Of a DNA stretch of 64,000 nt, positions 34,494 to 47,045 are shown in pieces; position 1 is the first letter of the stretch, and each line of letters starts with the position of its first letter. Source of the stretch: Cephalotus follicularis (lineage: Eukaryota; Streptophyta; Magnoliopsida; Oxalidales; Cephalotaceae); NCBI GenBank assembly GCA_001972305.1, contig BDDD01000711.1, positions 109,157 to 173,156 of the forward strand, written 5' to 3'. A model generated the notes under the pieces. That model had not been told where the DNA came from, ran no database searches, and saw only the letters and a program-made list of their open reading frames with translations. The position numbers and the translations under genes are program-made.

Positions 34494-36828
34494 TGTAATA
34501 TCCCATTTCGATACTTATGTGTTTATCATTTTGTGTTGTATTTATGTCTCTTGGTTTATGCTATGGTTTTTGGTCCGTTTCATTTTGTGTTAAGAATCCT
34601 TGTTTTTGTTTTTCTGGGCACAAAGCGTCAACGCTTTGTTTAGAACCGTCGACGCTTTGGCAGTACTGTTGGACACATGGATGCCTAAACGTGTGACTTT
34701 GACGCGTTTTGTAACTTAAGACTTAATCGTCGACGCTTTAGTGGTCTGTTTCCATACCAGTTTAGGATGGTGGGTTGTTTAAAGAAAAGAAAATTTTGCC
34801 ATTTTTGTTCATCCAATTTTCCTTCTTTGTTTGAAAGCGAATCTGCATGAAAGGAAACTCCTTAGTTTCACGATTTTACCATTAATTTCACCCGTTTTTC
34901 TGGTTTTAAAAAGCTGAGTATTATTTTGAAAGAAAACAATCTGCACATTTCTTACAAACACGAACAGCAACTTCATCAGTCTCGATCGTTGTCAAAACGA
35001 CGTTTTTTAAAGGTATTTTCTAAACGAAAGTTGTAGTTTGTACTCCATAGTTTCAATATCACCCTTTTATTTGTATTAAAATCGGCTAGAATTTAATTTT
35101 GAGCATGATTTAAGAGGCATGTTGAAACTAATTTTCTGTTGTTCTTAATTTGTTCATATATGAAATTTATGTGCATATTTCATTATACTAGTATTCTAAT
35201 CAAATAAATTACGCTATAGATACGTATATTTTACTGTTTATTACACTGGGAAATAAAAAACAGATTATAGCTCAAGATTTTGCATAAACTGTTTATATAT
35301 CAGAAAATTATATTTCAAAATGTGTTTTATACTTTACATGAAATCATAGGCTTGTTCTGGCGTTTTTGAACTGGTATAATATGTCATAAAACCTGCATGT
35401 TGTTATTTATGCTCATTGTTTATGAAAAATCGGATTTACTCATGTTTTGGAACTGGCATTCTGTGTTCGACGCAAACCGTCGACGCTTGTCTTTTGAGCG
35501 TCGCCGCTTTGTACTATTTTATGCTGTGTTTAGTCGACGCTTTCCTCAATGCTTTGTCCTTTTAGGCAATGAAACTGTCGACGTCTAAGAATAAACCGTC
35601 GACGCTTTCTCTGGCAGTTTTGATAATTACTTCTTTTTATGTTATGTGATGTTTGGGCTTATATGTTTAGGTCTTAATATCATCCTTTTTATGTTATGGA
35701 TGGTTAGGTTTTAATATTGTTACATCGGATATTGATTTTAATACGCATGTTTTCCGCTATAGAAAATATGTTATTTCTTTTGGACATGGCTTTCACTTTA
35801 GGAAGTATGTTAAACTTTAGATACAGATCAGATTTTGATTTTTGATATGAAAGTATGTTTATGATCCTCTTTAAATAATTTCAGATATGTCTAGAGACAG
35901 TTTACATAAGTATGTTTTAAGTTGTTTTCGAATAAACGATGTTTTGGCATAATAACATACAGAGAAAAACCCTACCTATGAGGTATCATAGGCATGTCCT
36001 TTGGCACAGAGGGCATGACACATACCATGGCGGTGTGATCGGTCTACGGCGTCTCTTTTAAATATGTATCCTGAGGGTAGGATATGGTACCTTTTGAGGC
36101 GTATTAGTATACTCTAGTTATTGTAAGATAAGATTCAGTAGTGAGATTGATTGAGTAGTGTCGTACACGACTTTTCCGTCAGAGCATGTGGGCCTCACGA
36201 ACCCCTTGCACCTATATATGTATGTATGTCAGAATTCTTTGTTATGGAATTATGAAATCAGATAAAGTTTTGAATTATGATGTTATGCTTTTCGTAAAGT
36301 TATGATGATTTTATAACTGCTCATTTTTAAATATTCTGCTTTACATTTTAAAGAATATTTACCATGTTACTTTGCTGAAATTTTAAAGTTCAAGATATTT
36401 CATTTACCGTTTACTGTTTTACTTCCTAGTCCGTACTGAGGTTTGCTCAGCCGCGTTTTTGTTTCTATGCGGCAGGTTTTCAGGAGCATGGGGGAAACGT
36501 GTGATGAGAGTTACCCTTTTGTCAGAGGATCATCTAGGAGTTGGTCCGTTGTGTTTTTAGTAGTATTGGTTATGTTTTGGGCTAATCTCATACTAGTTCC
36601 TCCTTAAAAACATATTAGACTATTTCAGATTATGTTTTTTTTTTGTTCTGGTTATGTTTCAGTTCATGTCTTGTTAAAGTTTTCAGACTTTGCCAAAAAT
36701 CAGATTTTGATATAAGATATGTTTTCAAACCACTACATCCGTTTCGCATCAGTTTATTGTTTAGATATTCTGTTATGATTAGTTTGGTATTATGACCTGT
36801 AAGGGCTCTCAGCTTCGGGGGTGTTACA
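34494..36828 (+). mobile_element. 3' LTR of C element
   Basis: Same family and orientation as 20726-23323, starting TGTAATATCCC and ending GGGGGTGTTACA. TCCAT follows at 36829-36833, matching 20721-20725. It has its own two motif arrays at 34621-34742 and 35467-35610. Confidence 0.92.
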
Positions 36829-36989
36829 TCCATGGCTTGAACCACTTGGGTTACCACTTGAGGAACAGCCTGTGCAACCGCCTGCCTCACTAACTCATCC
36901 AAGGTTGGCTCATTTCGTGCACTCTCTTGTGCAACAGTTGACTCAGCTTCCTGATTAACATTTCTTGGTCGTCCAACTCAACGTGCCAT
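36829..36989 (-). pseudogene. gag: gag N-terminus of H element
   Basis: The reverse reading starts MAR and carries NEPTLDELVRQAV and VPQVVTQVVQAMD. It begins about 160 bases after the primer site, as in the copy at 2577. It is separated from the rest of H gag at 20725 by the 16-kb C insertion. Confidence 0.88.
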
Positions 36990-37145
36990 CTACGAAACAA
37001 AACCGAGATAGGGTAAAATAAACAGAGACAAAAAACTGAAATAAAAAGGACATACCGAAACGACTATTAAGAAATAGCCCTAACCCAAATGTCAACACAT
37101 CTCACAGGTCAAACCTATATAGGTCTTCTAAGGAACAAAACATAT

Positions 37146-37157
37146 TCTCTGATACCA
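37146..37157 (-). promoter_or_regulatory. Primer binding site of H element (reverse)
   Basis: The reverse strand reads TGGTATCAGAGA, six bases past the LTR end at 37164. Confidence 0.88.
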
Positions 37158-37163
37158 TAAAAC

Positions 37164-39044
37164 TGTAACACCCCCGCTCTGAGAGATGTGGATGTCACAC
37201 TGAACTAACTTATAAAATCATATCAAAGTGAACTTATTCTTTATTCAGTTCATCAAATAAGATAAACTACCATTTATTTAAATCACCAAAACCATAAATA
37301 AACGTTACTATAAACTCAAATCCATAATTAATATTCAGATCAAAACTAAAACTCGAGGTCTCCATATGATTAAAATCAACTGAAATAATAATATTTAAAC
37401 TGCTAACTAATCCTCTGATATTCAGTAGATCACTCATCACACTTGCCCCTGATGCCTCTGATAACCTGCCTCATGGAAAACAAAAACGCGACTGAGCAAA
37501 CCTCAGTACAGATAGAATAGCAAAACATTTTACGAACAAATTATGAAAGCAAAACAATTTATAAAACTGAAAAGCGACAGCAAAAAAAAGCTTTCAATGT
37601 CAAACATATACATATAGATTTACAAACTTTCATAAAATAGATATACGTTTTCGTTCATATCAAATTCCAAACTTTTTCCAAACTAATGTTTCATACTGAG
37701 AGATGCATATAACTAATCCCGCATACGCGCCAAACCACTAGGCGATAACGTACCGGTAAATACATATGCAAGGGATCCTGCAGAATCCACATGCCTAATG
37801 GAATGACGTGTACGACACTACACAATCAATTCCCTAACATACATAATATATATCCTAGGGCCGACCCATACGCCTCTATCATACATATATCACACTCAAG
37901 TGACAATCATAATCGGATCCAAATCCTCCACAGGATATCAAAGAGAGACGTCGTAGACTGATCACACCGCTACGGATGGTGTCATGTCACCGTGCTAGAA
38001 AACATGCCTATGGTACCCCTATAGGTGGTTATATTCTCAGTATTCATCGATTTCAAAATAATGATTTTCTCAAAAATCATTTCGAACATATAGGGTTTCC
38101 ACATATTAACCAAAGTTTCTTAAAAATCGTATATCAAACAATAATAACTTATCAAATAACAATTACATACTTGCTTAGTCAAACATACATATATATTCAA
38201 CATTATGCTCATTTAATCTTGCAAAACAGTTCGAAAAGAGATGACAGTAAACGAAATTCATATTTTGTTCATAATCGTAAAATTGGATTTTTACTCTAAT
38301 AAAATCAATAGGAGATATCCAAAAATGAAAAATTCGTACCTTATTCAATCAACAAAATAACCTCGAGAGTAGATCGATAAATCCATAGACCGTATCTCAG
38401 TTGTTGAAATTATGTAAAAGAAATAAAATCGTTCTTATAAGGACTTGAAATAAAATTAGACCTTGACTCATGGGTCACTGTACATTGATCATGACCATAT
38501 AAGATAAGGACATGTTTGATAAGTCTAATTTCCAGTCTGATGATTCCTTAATGATATAATCCTGGTACACTATTTCTTAATTATTCCTAGAATGCAAGAT
38601 CACCTGATTGATGATTGGGGATTTATGATTAGGGCCACAAGGAGTCCGACACCGAATTATGAAAAATGGTATTAGCTTAGTGATACACATTCTTAAGTCA
38701 CCGTAATATACCCATGGAGACATTCTTGAAAAAATTCCAAGTTGCAGAAGCCTCATTTAAACATAATTTCAAATTCACTAAAGTAAGTTCAAGTGTTCAT
38801 CCAGGTTATTCAATTTCAAATCATAAAACAAGTTCAGCTCATTATATCGTAGAAACAGATACAGAAATACAGAATTCAACAGAAAGTGGAATTTAACGGA
38901 GCAGAGTTTAGAGTTTACCGAAAGCGGATGGAACAGAGCACAGAGCCAGAATCACGCAGCGAAATTGGAACGGATCACGCCTACACGGAAAACGGAGTCA
39001 GAATGTTGGACGCGTCTGAAACGGGTTCGCTGTTCGCGCTAATG
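37164..39044 (-). mobile_element. 5' LTR of H element (E family), partial
   Basis: It starts TGTAACACCC and aligns along its length with 2752-4590 at roughly 95 percent by eye. It meets an Athila LTR (TGGTCTGCC) at 39045, about 20 bases after the last clear similarity. Its remaining 5' part is not seen in the window. No gene is seen in it. Confidence 0.82.
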
Positions 39045-39354
39045 TGGTCTGCCTTGGGGTCATGAAATCTACTTTAAGCGTCGATGACTTGCATATTAGC
39101 ATTGACTCTTAACACGCCTGGTGAATATTTAACTAGACGCGTTAGCACGCACTTCAGCTCGCCTTCACATTTTAAAGCCTTAACGCCCAGAGACAACATG
39201 ACGACTGTAATAACCGCAATTTCGATTCATGTATTTTGTACCCATCAATGAATAAAATGTCCTTTTGAGATGTTACATTGGTTACTTTTTTAATCAAATG
39301 AAGTTGGAATAAAATTCTTAAATGGGAAAATAAAGAAATAATTTCTGGTGCCAA

Positions 39355-39530
39355 ACCGCCGACGCCTAAAGACATACCATCGACGCTTTAAGCCCTAACA
39401 CATGCACAATACGCACAGTTGAAGACTGAAATAAGGCGCCAACCGTCGACCTTTAAACGCCCAGCATCGACACTTAAAGGCGTATAAGCGTCCACTCCCA
39501 CGATGTAACCGGCGACGCTTTAGACGTGTT
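39355..39530. repeat. GTCGAC motif array, proximal, solo A LTR
   Basis: Copies: GCCGACGCCTAAAG, CATCGACGCTTTAAG, CCGTCGACCTTTA, CATCGACACTT and GGCGACGCTTTAG. Same position as in the other A LTRs. Confidence 0.8.
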
Positions 39531-40454
39531 CTGGCGCAAGAACATGTGTCAGTTGGAGTGAAATGGCGGAGTTAAAATTATGAGAGCATGGGCATGTGTC
39601 CATAGACGTGTTGGCCATGCAAGAGAGGCCTTGCCAGCTGTTGTTAGTGCCAGACCAAGGAGTCTTGCATGTCCCTCTTCACCTGCAACCTGCCAGAAAA
39701 CATGAAAGAAACAAAACGAAGAGTGCATGCATGAGGGAGAGAGAAATGTGCATTGAAGGATGGAGAATCTGGTAAAATGAAGGACACACTGATGACCTTT
39801 TATACCAACTGTGAGAGGTTGGATGAGAGGGTTAGAAAACACTGAGAGATTGAGAGACAACCTGGATAATTGTTGGAAGATTGCTAGAGGTTGAAGGAGC
39901 TTAAGTTGAAAGGGGGAAAACTTGGAGCACCACCTGGAATTGGTAAGTAATCCGAAATTTCTTGATGTTATTAAGGTCGTTAGTAATGTAATACCCTGAT
40001 GTTAGCATCACACTGCCACTGTTAACATGATTATGAAGAATAAAGCATGGAAGAGAAGATTGAATGTTGTATTAGCTAAGAATTAGAAAGTTGAACTTAG
40101 GAGTTAATTATTAAACTTCTGATTCAATTCTTGGATGTTGTCATGGTTATATAACTAGCTTAACGTACTGGATTCATATCTAAGACCTGTAAACATGCAA
40201 TTATGTAGATTAATTCTACAATTTTGAAAGATTGAAGGAAAGTGAAGAATTTTGGACTTAAGGAGAGAAATCGATTTGATTTGATTTCCGGACTGCTTTA
40301 AAGGTAGGGGATTTTGACATGTTTTTGAACATATAACATGTATAATATGTTGTGATGGTCAATATTTGATTGCATGTTGAATTAGACTGAGTTTGGATTG
40401 ATTGTGTGTATTCCCCTGTTTTGGAATTGCTCCTGGAATTCGTATGAATGCCAG

Positions 40455-40600
40455 AAGCGCCGACGCTTACACAGACACTGTCGACGCTTTGGTGCGTGAA
40501 TAGCATATTAAGGCCTAGAAGGTCGACGCTTAAACTGTGTAGTGTCAACGCTTAGTCACAAACCGTCGACGCTTACCTAGAAACTGTCGACGCTTTAGAA
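40455..40600. repeat. GTCGAC motif array, distal, solo A LTR
   Basis: Six copies from AAGCGCCGACGCTTA to CTGTCGACGCTTTAG, about 20-35 bases apart. Confidence 0.82.
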
Positions 40601-42591
40601 CAGTAGATGTAGAAATTTGCAAATTGATCAATTGAATTGTTTGTGGTTACAAATATCCCTGGTCTGCTATATTGTAACTATTATTACTGTTAGTGGGTAA
40701 AATTTCTACTGTTATGAATACATATTCAAGAATTTTACCAACCTAATGCTTTAAACATAAATAATGATTTTACGGTTTTTTATGAAAAATCTTAATGTCA
40801 TACAAACTGCTATTTTCCCTCATTAGAGGCACCGCTACTGTTTTGTTCTCCAACTGGGAACCACTATTGTATTGATATCGTTTTCCACCTATGAGATTTA
40901 CGATCACTGAATTGTTAATGTTTCTAAAGAAACAACTTTTATATTGCATATTATATATATATGTAATATGATTATTGAACTGAATTGATTGTCTTTGTTG
41001 TTGCCGATTAGTCGAGTGATGGCAGATGTCACTGGCTAACGGAGGTGGTCCTATGTGCCAGGAGTTGGCTAGAGTACACACCAAAACTGCCTGCAATGCA
41101 GAGCTTGATTGTTAAACTGCCCGCTAACGTCGGTAGTAAATGTTACCTTATCTATCATCTTCGGAGTGTAGGGTGATAGATAGGTGGTGCACAGTTGGTG
41201 CTAGGAGTTAGCGACATGTGACACCCAAACCACTGTACTGATTGATTGTACCCTTGTGCGGTATTCTTGCATTTGTATTATGCGTATATATTGGAATAAT
41301 ACATATATATAAATGTATATCATTTCATTTTAACTATCATGCATATTTACATTTACAGATTCAATTACATGCTTTATCTTCCTACTTAGCCAAGTGAGGA
41401 CAACGGCTAACCCCTACAATTTCATATTAAGCGAAGACTTTGGAGATTGCTGCTGAAGCTTGGAAAGCTTCTTTCTACCTTAAGGTTGTTATTTTATGTT
41501 GATGTACTATAATTCTAATGAACGGTTCATACCCCGTGTCACTGTTGTACTTTCCTTAAAGGATAATTTGTTGGATTATACCCGCACGTAGTATGGGCTG
41601 CGTGCGGATGACTTGTAGTTATATTCCGGCTTATTGAATGCTTCCACATATTATTTTATGAATTGTTGAATGGAATGCTGGAATATTATGTTAATTCTGA
41701 TATCGCCATATATGCTTGTGTCTTAATTGGAAATGGTAAGGCGGGGTGTGTCATCGACGCTCAACACATATCAGGCGATAAATATGGAAACTTTTAGCGT
41801 TTTTAATGGATTGTAATTATTACATTAAGTAGATTAATTAGGTTAGATTTCTTTTCCTGTTTTTATGCATGATTGTAAGTATAAATGGAAAAGAGAAAGG
41901 CCAAAAACAATGTCGACTTTTACACAGCCGTTTTTCTCTTTCTCTTTCCTTCAGTTTTTATTTCAACGTTTTCTAGCTAAACTTTCAAGGTTTTTAGGAT
42001 TAGAACAAAGCCATTAGATGTATTGATGAAACTCCATTAATAAAAATCCGTGAACCTTTGATTTGTTCTTTAATTTTTTGACATCAAACACACTTTGTAT
42101 GTCTGATTAAAATCCATATACACTTTATATGTGAAGAAGAATTTTGTTGAATGAAAGATGCTTACAAGAAATCAATGGATGTCTAATCATACGATTTGTC
42201 ACGTCGAACACACTCTGTATAGATCTAGCATGACTACTCATACGATTTGTCATCACAGTCACACTCCGTATCGACCTAGCAGATGCTGATTATCAAGGTT
42301 GTATCATACAAAGTAAGTGAGTTCCCAATATAATCTATGGTGAGTTTCTATACCCTAAAACCGATTTTATCTTGCATATTTTATTCAGTATATTTCTTGT
42401 TTTGATTTATTAAAAAAATCTTGAATGCTTTAATTTCTGCGTAGAGTAATATCCCTTCAAGTTTGCATACTTCGCCTAGGTTAAATAAATTAAAATTAGT
42501 TTAACTAGTTTCCTAGTGTTGGACCCGTTATTGCACAACTGTGGACTTGCGGTATAAATTTAATTCTTTTCAAAAATCATGAACAAGTTTT

Positions 42592-42609
42592 TGGCACCGG
42601 TTCCGGGGA
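42592..42609 (+). promoter_or_regulatory. Athila primer binding site (tRNA-Asp-like), forward
   Basis: TGGCACCGGTTCCGGGGA resembles the Athila-group site TGGCGCCGTTGCCGGGGA. It follows the LTR end by six bases, but the sequence beyond it is gag in the opposite direction. Confidence 0.8.
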
Positions 42610-43762
42610 ATTGTGGATTTTGAAATTGGTTTTGCGGGAAAGGACGTCTAACGTTATTGGAAAACTGAGGAAATCTTTGTGAACTCCGCTGGGATGCAGA
42701 CTGGCCAGAGAAGTTTGAAGGTTGGGCAAAGAAGTTGGAAGTTTGCCCAGAGAAGTTCAAAGTTTTCCCAAAGAAGTTCGAAGTTCCTCTGGGGAGCCCT
42801 TGACTCCAAGAGAAGTTTGGATGATTTCTCCAACCTGGATTATAAGTGTTACTATGCGGGTTGTATTGATTCATAGCAGACACATTCTCTGGAGGATAAA
42901 GATTTTCAGAGTAGTTCGGGAATTCTTTCATAACATGGCTTGGTGATACGTAACAAGAACACATGGAGGTGCTCTGATTTATGTGACTCACTTGCTCGGG
43001 TCCCCTAACCATTGATCCCAATCGCTTGATGAGGCTGTATAACTGTGCCTCCTTGTCCACTGTCCCCTCTATAATGTCCACCTTACTCTGCATAGCTCTC
43101 TCCGTTACTTGAGTGGGCTCTCACTCCCTAGTTCGCTCAGCCAAATCTAGCAGGAAATTCCAAGCCTCGTTTTCATCGATATACGAGGTGAACCCATCAG
43201 GACACATCGACTCGACCAATTGCTTGGTCTGGTAATCGATGCCTTCATAGATGATTTGACATAAATGCCAAGTGTTCAGACCATGATGAGGACACTCTAA
43301 GAGGAGGTCTTTTAATCGTTCCATACACTTAGAGAATGGTTCATTGGGTCTCTGGCGAAACTGGAGAATATCGTTCCTAAGCTTATTGGTTTTATGGAGA
43401 GGAAAGAATTTCTTTAAGAACGACACTGTGAACTGATCCCATGTAGATATGGAATCGGTGGTCAAGCTATAGAGCCACTTCGTAGCTCCATCTTTGAGAG
43501 AAAAATTGATAAAACGCAATTTGATCGCATCATCAGAGAGTTGCTAGAGTTTCATGAGGGCGCAGACCTCCTTGAACTCGCGAAGGAAGAGGTATGCAGC
43601 CTCATTGGGTAACTCATGAAAGTATGGGAGCATGCTAATGAACTGGGATTTTAACTCGAAATTATTGCCCTATATTGCAAGCAACTGGATACAGCATAGT
43701 TGCACTGTCCTTGTAGGATAGAATTTATCGCCCAGAGTTTGAATGGGTCATTCGTCAGCCAT
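42610..43762 (-). pseudogene. gag: gag of Athila element, broken
   Basis: The reverse reading begins MADE at 43762. It contains the Athila-type gag domain INFSLKDGATKWLYSL, WDQFTVSFLKKFFP, NDILQFRQRPNEPFSK and ECPHHGLNTWHLCQ (43121-43519). A long Asn/Ser/Phe-rich tail follows, with NVSAMNQYNP and NTYNPGWRNHPNFSW, then a repeated SNFSGQ-like pattern. The recognisable part ends at the forward primer site near 42610. It lies in normal order with the reverse LTR and primer site to its right. Several breaks. Confidence 0.88.
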
Positions 43763-44190
43763 GGTTGCCTGTTGATTAATTCTTTCTAAGCTATTGTTTG
43801 GACCACACACCCAATCAGTCATAAACTAAGGCAGACCACTAACTAGCGCAGATGACTTACTAGCGCAGAGTACTTGTTTAAGGCAGATCCTGAGAAGAGA
43901 TTGTTAGAGTTATGAATGGTAAAGCAGACCATTCGTTTCCGCGCATGCCGAGATCCTAGTTTAGCTAAAGGAAATCACTAACGGGATTTACTAACAGAAC
44001 GTAGACCACCCATGTGTTAAAGCAAAGAACACTAATTACAGCAGAGAACTAGCGAAGTCAGACCACTAATGCAAAGATCACGTTTTTTTTTAAATCAAAG
44101 CTTATGAGAAAACCTAATTTTAGCTAGTCAGAAATTTGTTAAAAATACTACGAATCAGTTGAGTAAATTAAAACTAATTTAAACATTGTT
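43763..44190 (-). other. Athila leader between primer site and gag
   Basis: Untranslated leader of about 430 bases on the reverse strand. It holds short AGACCA-containing repeats (GCAGACCACTAA and variants) but no coding sequence that I recognise. Confidence 0.6.
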
Positions 44191-44208
44191 TCCCCGACAA
44201 TGGAGCCA
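44191..44208 (-). promoter_or_regulatory. Athila primer binding site, reverse
   Basis: The reverse strand reads TGGCTCCATTGTCGGGGA, six bases past the LTR end (TGAACA). It is a variant of the tRNA-Asp site. Confidence 0.82.
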
Positions 44209-45024
44209 AAAACTTGTTCACGATTTTTGAAAAGAATTAAATTTATACCACAAGTGCACGGTTGTGCAGTAACGGGTTGAACACTAGGAAACAAGTTAAA
44301 CTAATTTAAATTTATTCAACCTAGGCGAAGTATGCAAACTTGAAGGGATATTACTCTACACAAAAATTAAAGAATGCAAGATTTTTTTTAATTAATCAAA
44401 ATAAGAAATATACTGAATAAAATATGCAAGATAAAATCGATTTTAGGGTATAGAAACTAACCATAGATTATATTGAGAACTCACTTACTTTGTATGATCA
44501 AACCTTGATAATCAGCAGCTGCTAGGTCGACACGGAGTGTGACTGTAATGACAAAGCGTATGAGTAGTCATGCTAGGTTTATACAGAGTGTGTTCGGCGT
44601 GACAAATTGTATGAGTAGACATCTATTGATTTCGTGCACGCATCATTCATTCAACAAAATTCTTCTTCACAGACAAAGTGTATGTGGATTTTAATCAGAC
44701 ATGCAAAGTGTGTTTGATGACAGAAAATTGAAGAACAAAGGATTTTTATTAATGGAGTTTCATCAACACATCTAATGGCTTTGTTCCAACCCTAAAAACC
44801 TTGAAAGTTTAGCTAGAAAACATTGAAATGAAAACTGAAGGAAGGAGAAAGAGAGGAACGGTTGTGTAAAAGTCGACATTGTTTTTGGCCTATCTCTTTT
44901 CCTTTTATACTTACAATCATGCATAAAAACAGGAAAAGAAATCTAACCTAATTAATCTACTTAATGTAATAATTACAATCCGTTAAAAACGCTAAAAGTT
45001 TCCATATTTATCACCTGATACGTG

Positions 45025-45170
45025 TTAAGCGTCGACGTGTTGTCTCTGGGCATTGACGCTTTAAAATGTGAAGCTAAGCTGAAGTGCGTGCTAACGCATC
45101 TAGTTAAATATTCAGCATTCATGTTAAGCGTGGACACTAACATGCAAGGTGTCGACGCTTAAAGCAGACT
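45025..45170. repeat. GTCGAC motif array in Athila LTR
   Basis: AAGCGTCGACGTG, GGCATTGACGCTTTA, AAGCGTGGACAC and TGTCGACGCTTAAAG. The equivalent copies are at 39075-39130, 41750-41765 and 54235-54375. Confidence 0.78.
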
Positions 45171-45879
45171 TCATGACTCCAAGGCTGTCACACCCCGTTT
45201 CACAACAACATATATAGTGGCAGCAATCGACATATAATTCCGGTTTATGCAATTTACCATGAAATTAAAACTTTCCATAGCCATTAACAACTTGCGGAAG
45301 CATTTAAATATAAGCCGAATTAAAACGTAAAATGCATCCCATACTACATGCTATAATAATAAACATCATCAAAGTTAACTGCCCATAAACGGAGCGTGAA
45401 CAATATACATCAATACATCGATTCGTTTATTACAATGATCCATTAACGTTTCTCACAAGTAAAAACAGCATAAAACTCCATTCTCTCCACGGAGATCAAT
45501 GGTAACAATCCGCTGCATCAACCTGAAATCAATCTAAAATTGTAGGGGGGTTAGCCTTTGTCCTCACTCGGCTAAGTATAAATACAGTTTGGTTTCAATG
45601 ATAATGCATGTCATGTATGAATGCACAGTGCTGCAGTACAGTATATATAACAGTATATACATATATGTATCTATATATGCATATTCACAGTACAGGTGCA
45701 ACCCGTTAGGGCTATACCAACACAATCACGGTCATGTCCTCAGCGGACCAGTCACAATCATGTCCTCAAAGGACCAAGCAAACCATTAGTTATGCCTCAA
45801 CGGGCCAACAATCCAGTAAAACATGTCACAATGGACAAACAAACCAATACGGTCAATCAATCATGTCACCACGGACAAC

Positions 45880-46060
45880 ACTCTATGCGGGGATGCTTCC
45901 ACTCTGTGTTTAGCACCCGGTCACTTCCACTTTGTGTTTAGCAACCGCCACAACAATCAATCAGTCACTCCAGAGATGCTTCCACTCTGTGTTTAGCACC
46001 CGGTTACTTCCACTCTGTGTTTAGTAACCCAGTTACTTCCGCTCTGCGTTTAGTAACTGC
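45880..46060. repeat. Short tandem repeat of CTTCCACTCTGTGTTTAGYA type
   Basis: About five copies, at irregular 20-45 base spacing, of a unit reading CTTCCACTCTGTGTTTAG, followed by CACC or TAACC. The partial B LTR near 50680-50735 has two related copies. Confidence 0.8.
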
Positions 46061-46074
46061 CGAAGGTGGGAGTC

Positions 46075-46410
46075 CCTAGCTACTTACTCAACAGAGCTTA
46101 GTAACCCTTGTATGGGAAACCCTAGCTACTTACTCAACAGAGCTTAGTAGCTACCGTATATGGAATCTCCTGCTACTTACTCAACAGAGCTTAGTAATGG
46201 AGTTCCTAGCTACTTACTCAACAGAGCTTAGTAACCCAAAAGGGAGTCCCTGGCTACTTACTCAACAGAGCTTAGCAACCATTGTATGGGAAACCCTAGC
46301 TACTCACTCAACAGAGCTTAGTAGCTACAGTATATGGAATCTTCGGCTACTTACTCAACAGAGCTTAGTAGGGGAATTCCTGACTACTTACTCAACAGAG
46401 CTTAGCAGCC
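46075..46410. repeat. Minisatellite with higher-order unit in B LTR
   Basis: Eight copies of CTACTTACTCAACAGAGCTT start near 46081, 46127, 46173, 46211, 46254, 46301, 46347 and 46384. Copies 1-4 and 5-8 share the same spacer order, giving two 173-174 base higher-order units. Confidence 0.88.
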
Positions 46411-46744
46411 AACCACAATCAATCAATCCATTACAAGTAATTATTAATAAATATAATACTTGTAAACCATACATTCCCAAATGTACATCAGTCCTTTTAA
46501 AACAGTTCACAAGTAGTTTATATAAAATAAAGTACTTGCCCAAAACATATTTACTCAAAATATCTATCAATCCTTTGAAATCTCGTTTCAATCTTTGAAA
46601 TATAACATTTCATACAAAATATTGGTAATAACAAAACCATAATCCCATTGTCTAAAATGATAAACACTTTAGCAATTATAGACATTTCAATCCATAACAG
46701 TATGCAATGCAAACATATGCTCAAATTGCAAACGAGCTCTATTC

Positions 46745-47045
46745 GCGTCAACATGTACCATATAGGCGCTAATGTTCAACCCAGTCACTTAAGCGTCGCT
46801 GCTTAACTCTTAGTGTCAACGCTTTCAACCAGAAACTTTACGCGTCGACGTCTCATCCCTTTCGCGTTGATGCTCTAAGGTAGGAACCTCAGGCGTCAAT
46901 GCCACACATGTCCATTCTCACATACAACAAATCATGGAGTCGACATTTTCTGTAAGCGTTGATGTTTATCGCGAATCAGGACTCATTCTCCGTATAACAA
47001 TCCATAGCATCGACGCTTCTTTCCTAAGCGTCGACGGTTAAGCAA
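46745..47045. repeat. GTCGAC-type motif array, distal, solo B LTR
   Basis: Degenerate copies: TTCGCGTCAACATG, TAGGCGCTAATG, AAGCGTCGCTGC, AGTGTCAACGCTTT, ACGCGTCGACGTC, AGGCGTCAATGCC, CATCGACGCTTC and AAGCGTCGACGG. Confidence 0.78.

Larger units (their letters stand above)
39206..41753 (+). mobile_element. Solo A-family LTR in Athila LTR
   Basis: It starts TGTAATAACCGC and ends GGTGTGTCA (2548 bases). Flanks are ACGAC on the left and TCGAC on the right, a duplication with one change. No internal region is attached. It is more diverged from 12417-14980 than the A element LTRs are from each other, so it is an older or separate subfamily insertion. Confidence 0.87.
39045..42585 (+). mobile_element. 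Athila LTR, forward copy, split by solo A LTR
   Basis: The two parts (39045-39205 and 41754-42585) together match the reverse complement of the LTR at 44215-48548. It starts TGGTCTGCC and ends TCATGAACA. A tRNA-Asp-like primer site follows. About 990 bases long without the insertion. It has GTCGAC motif copies near 39075-39130 and at 41754. Confidence 0.82.
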
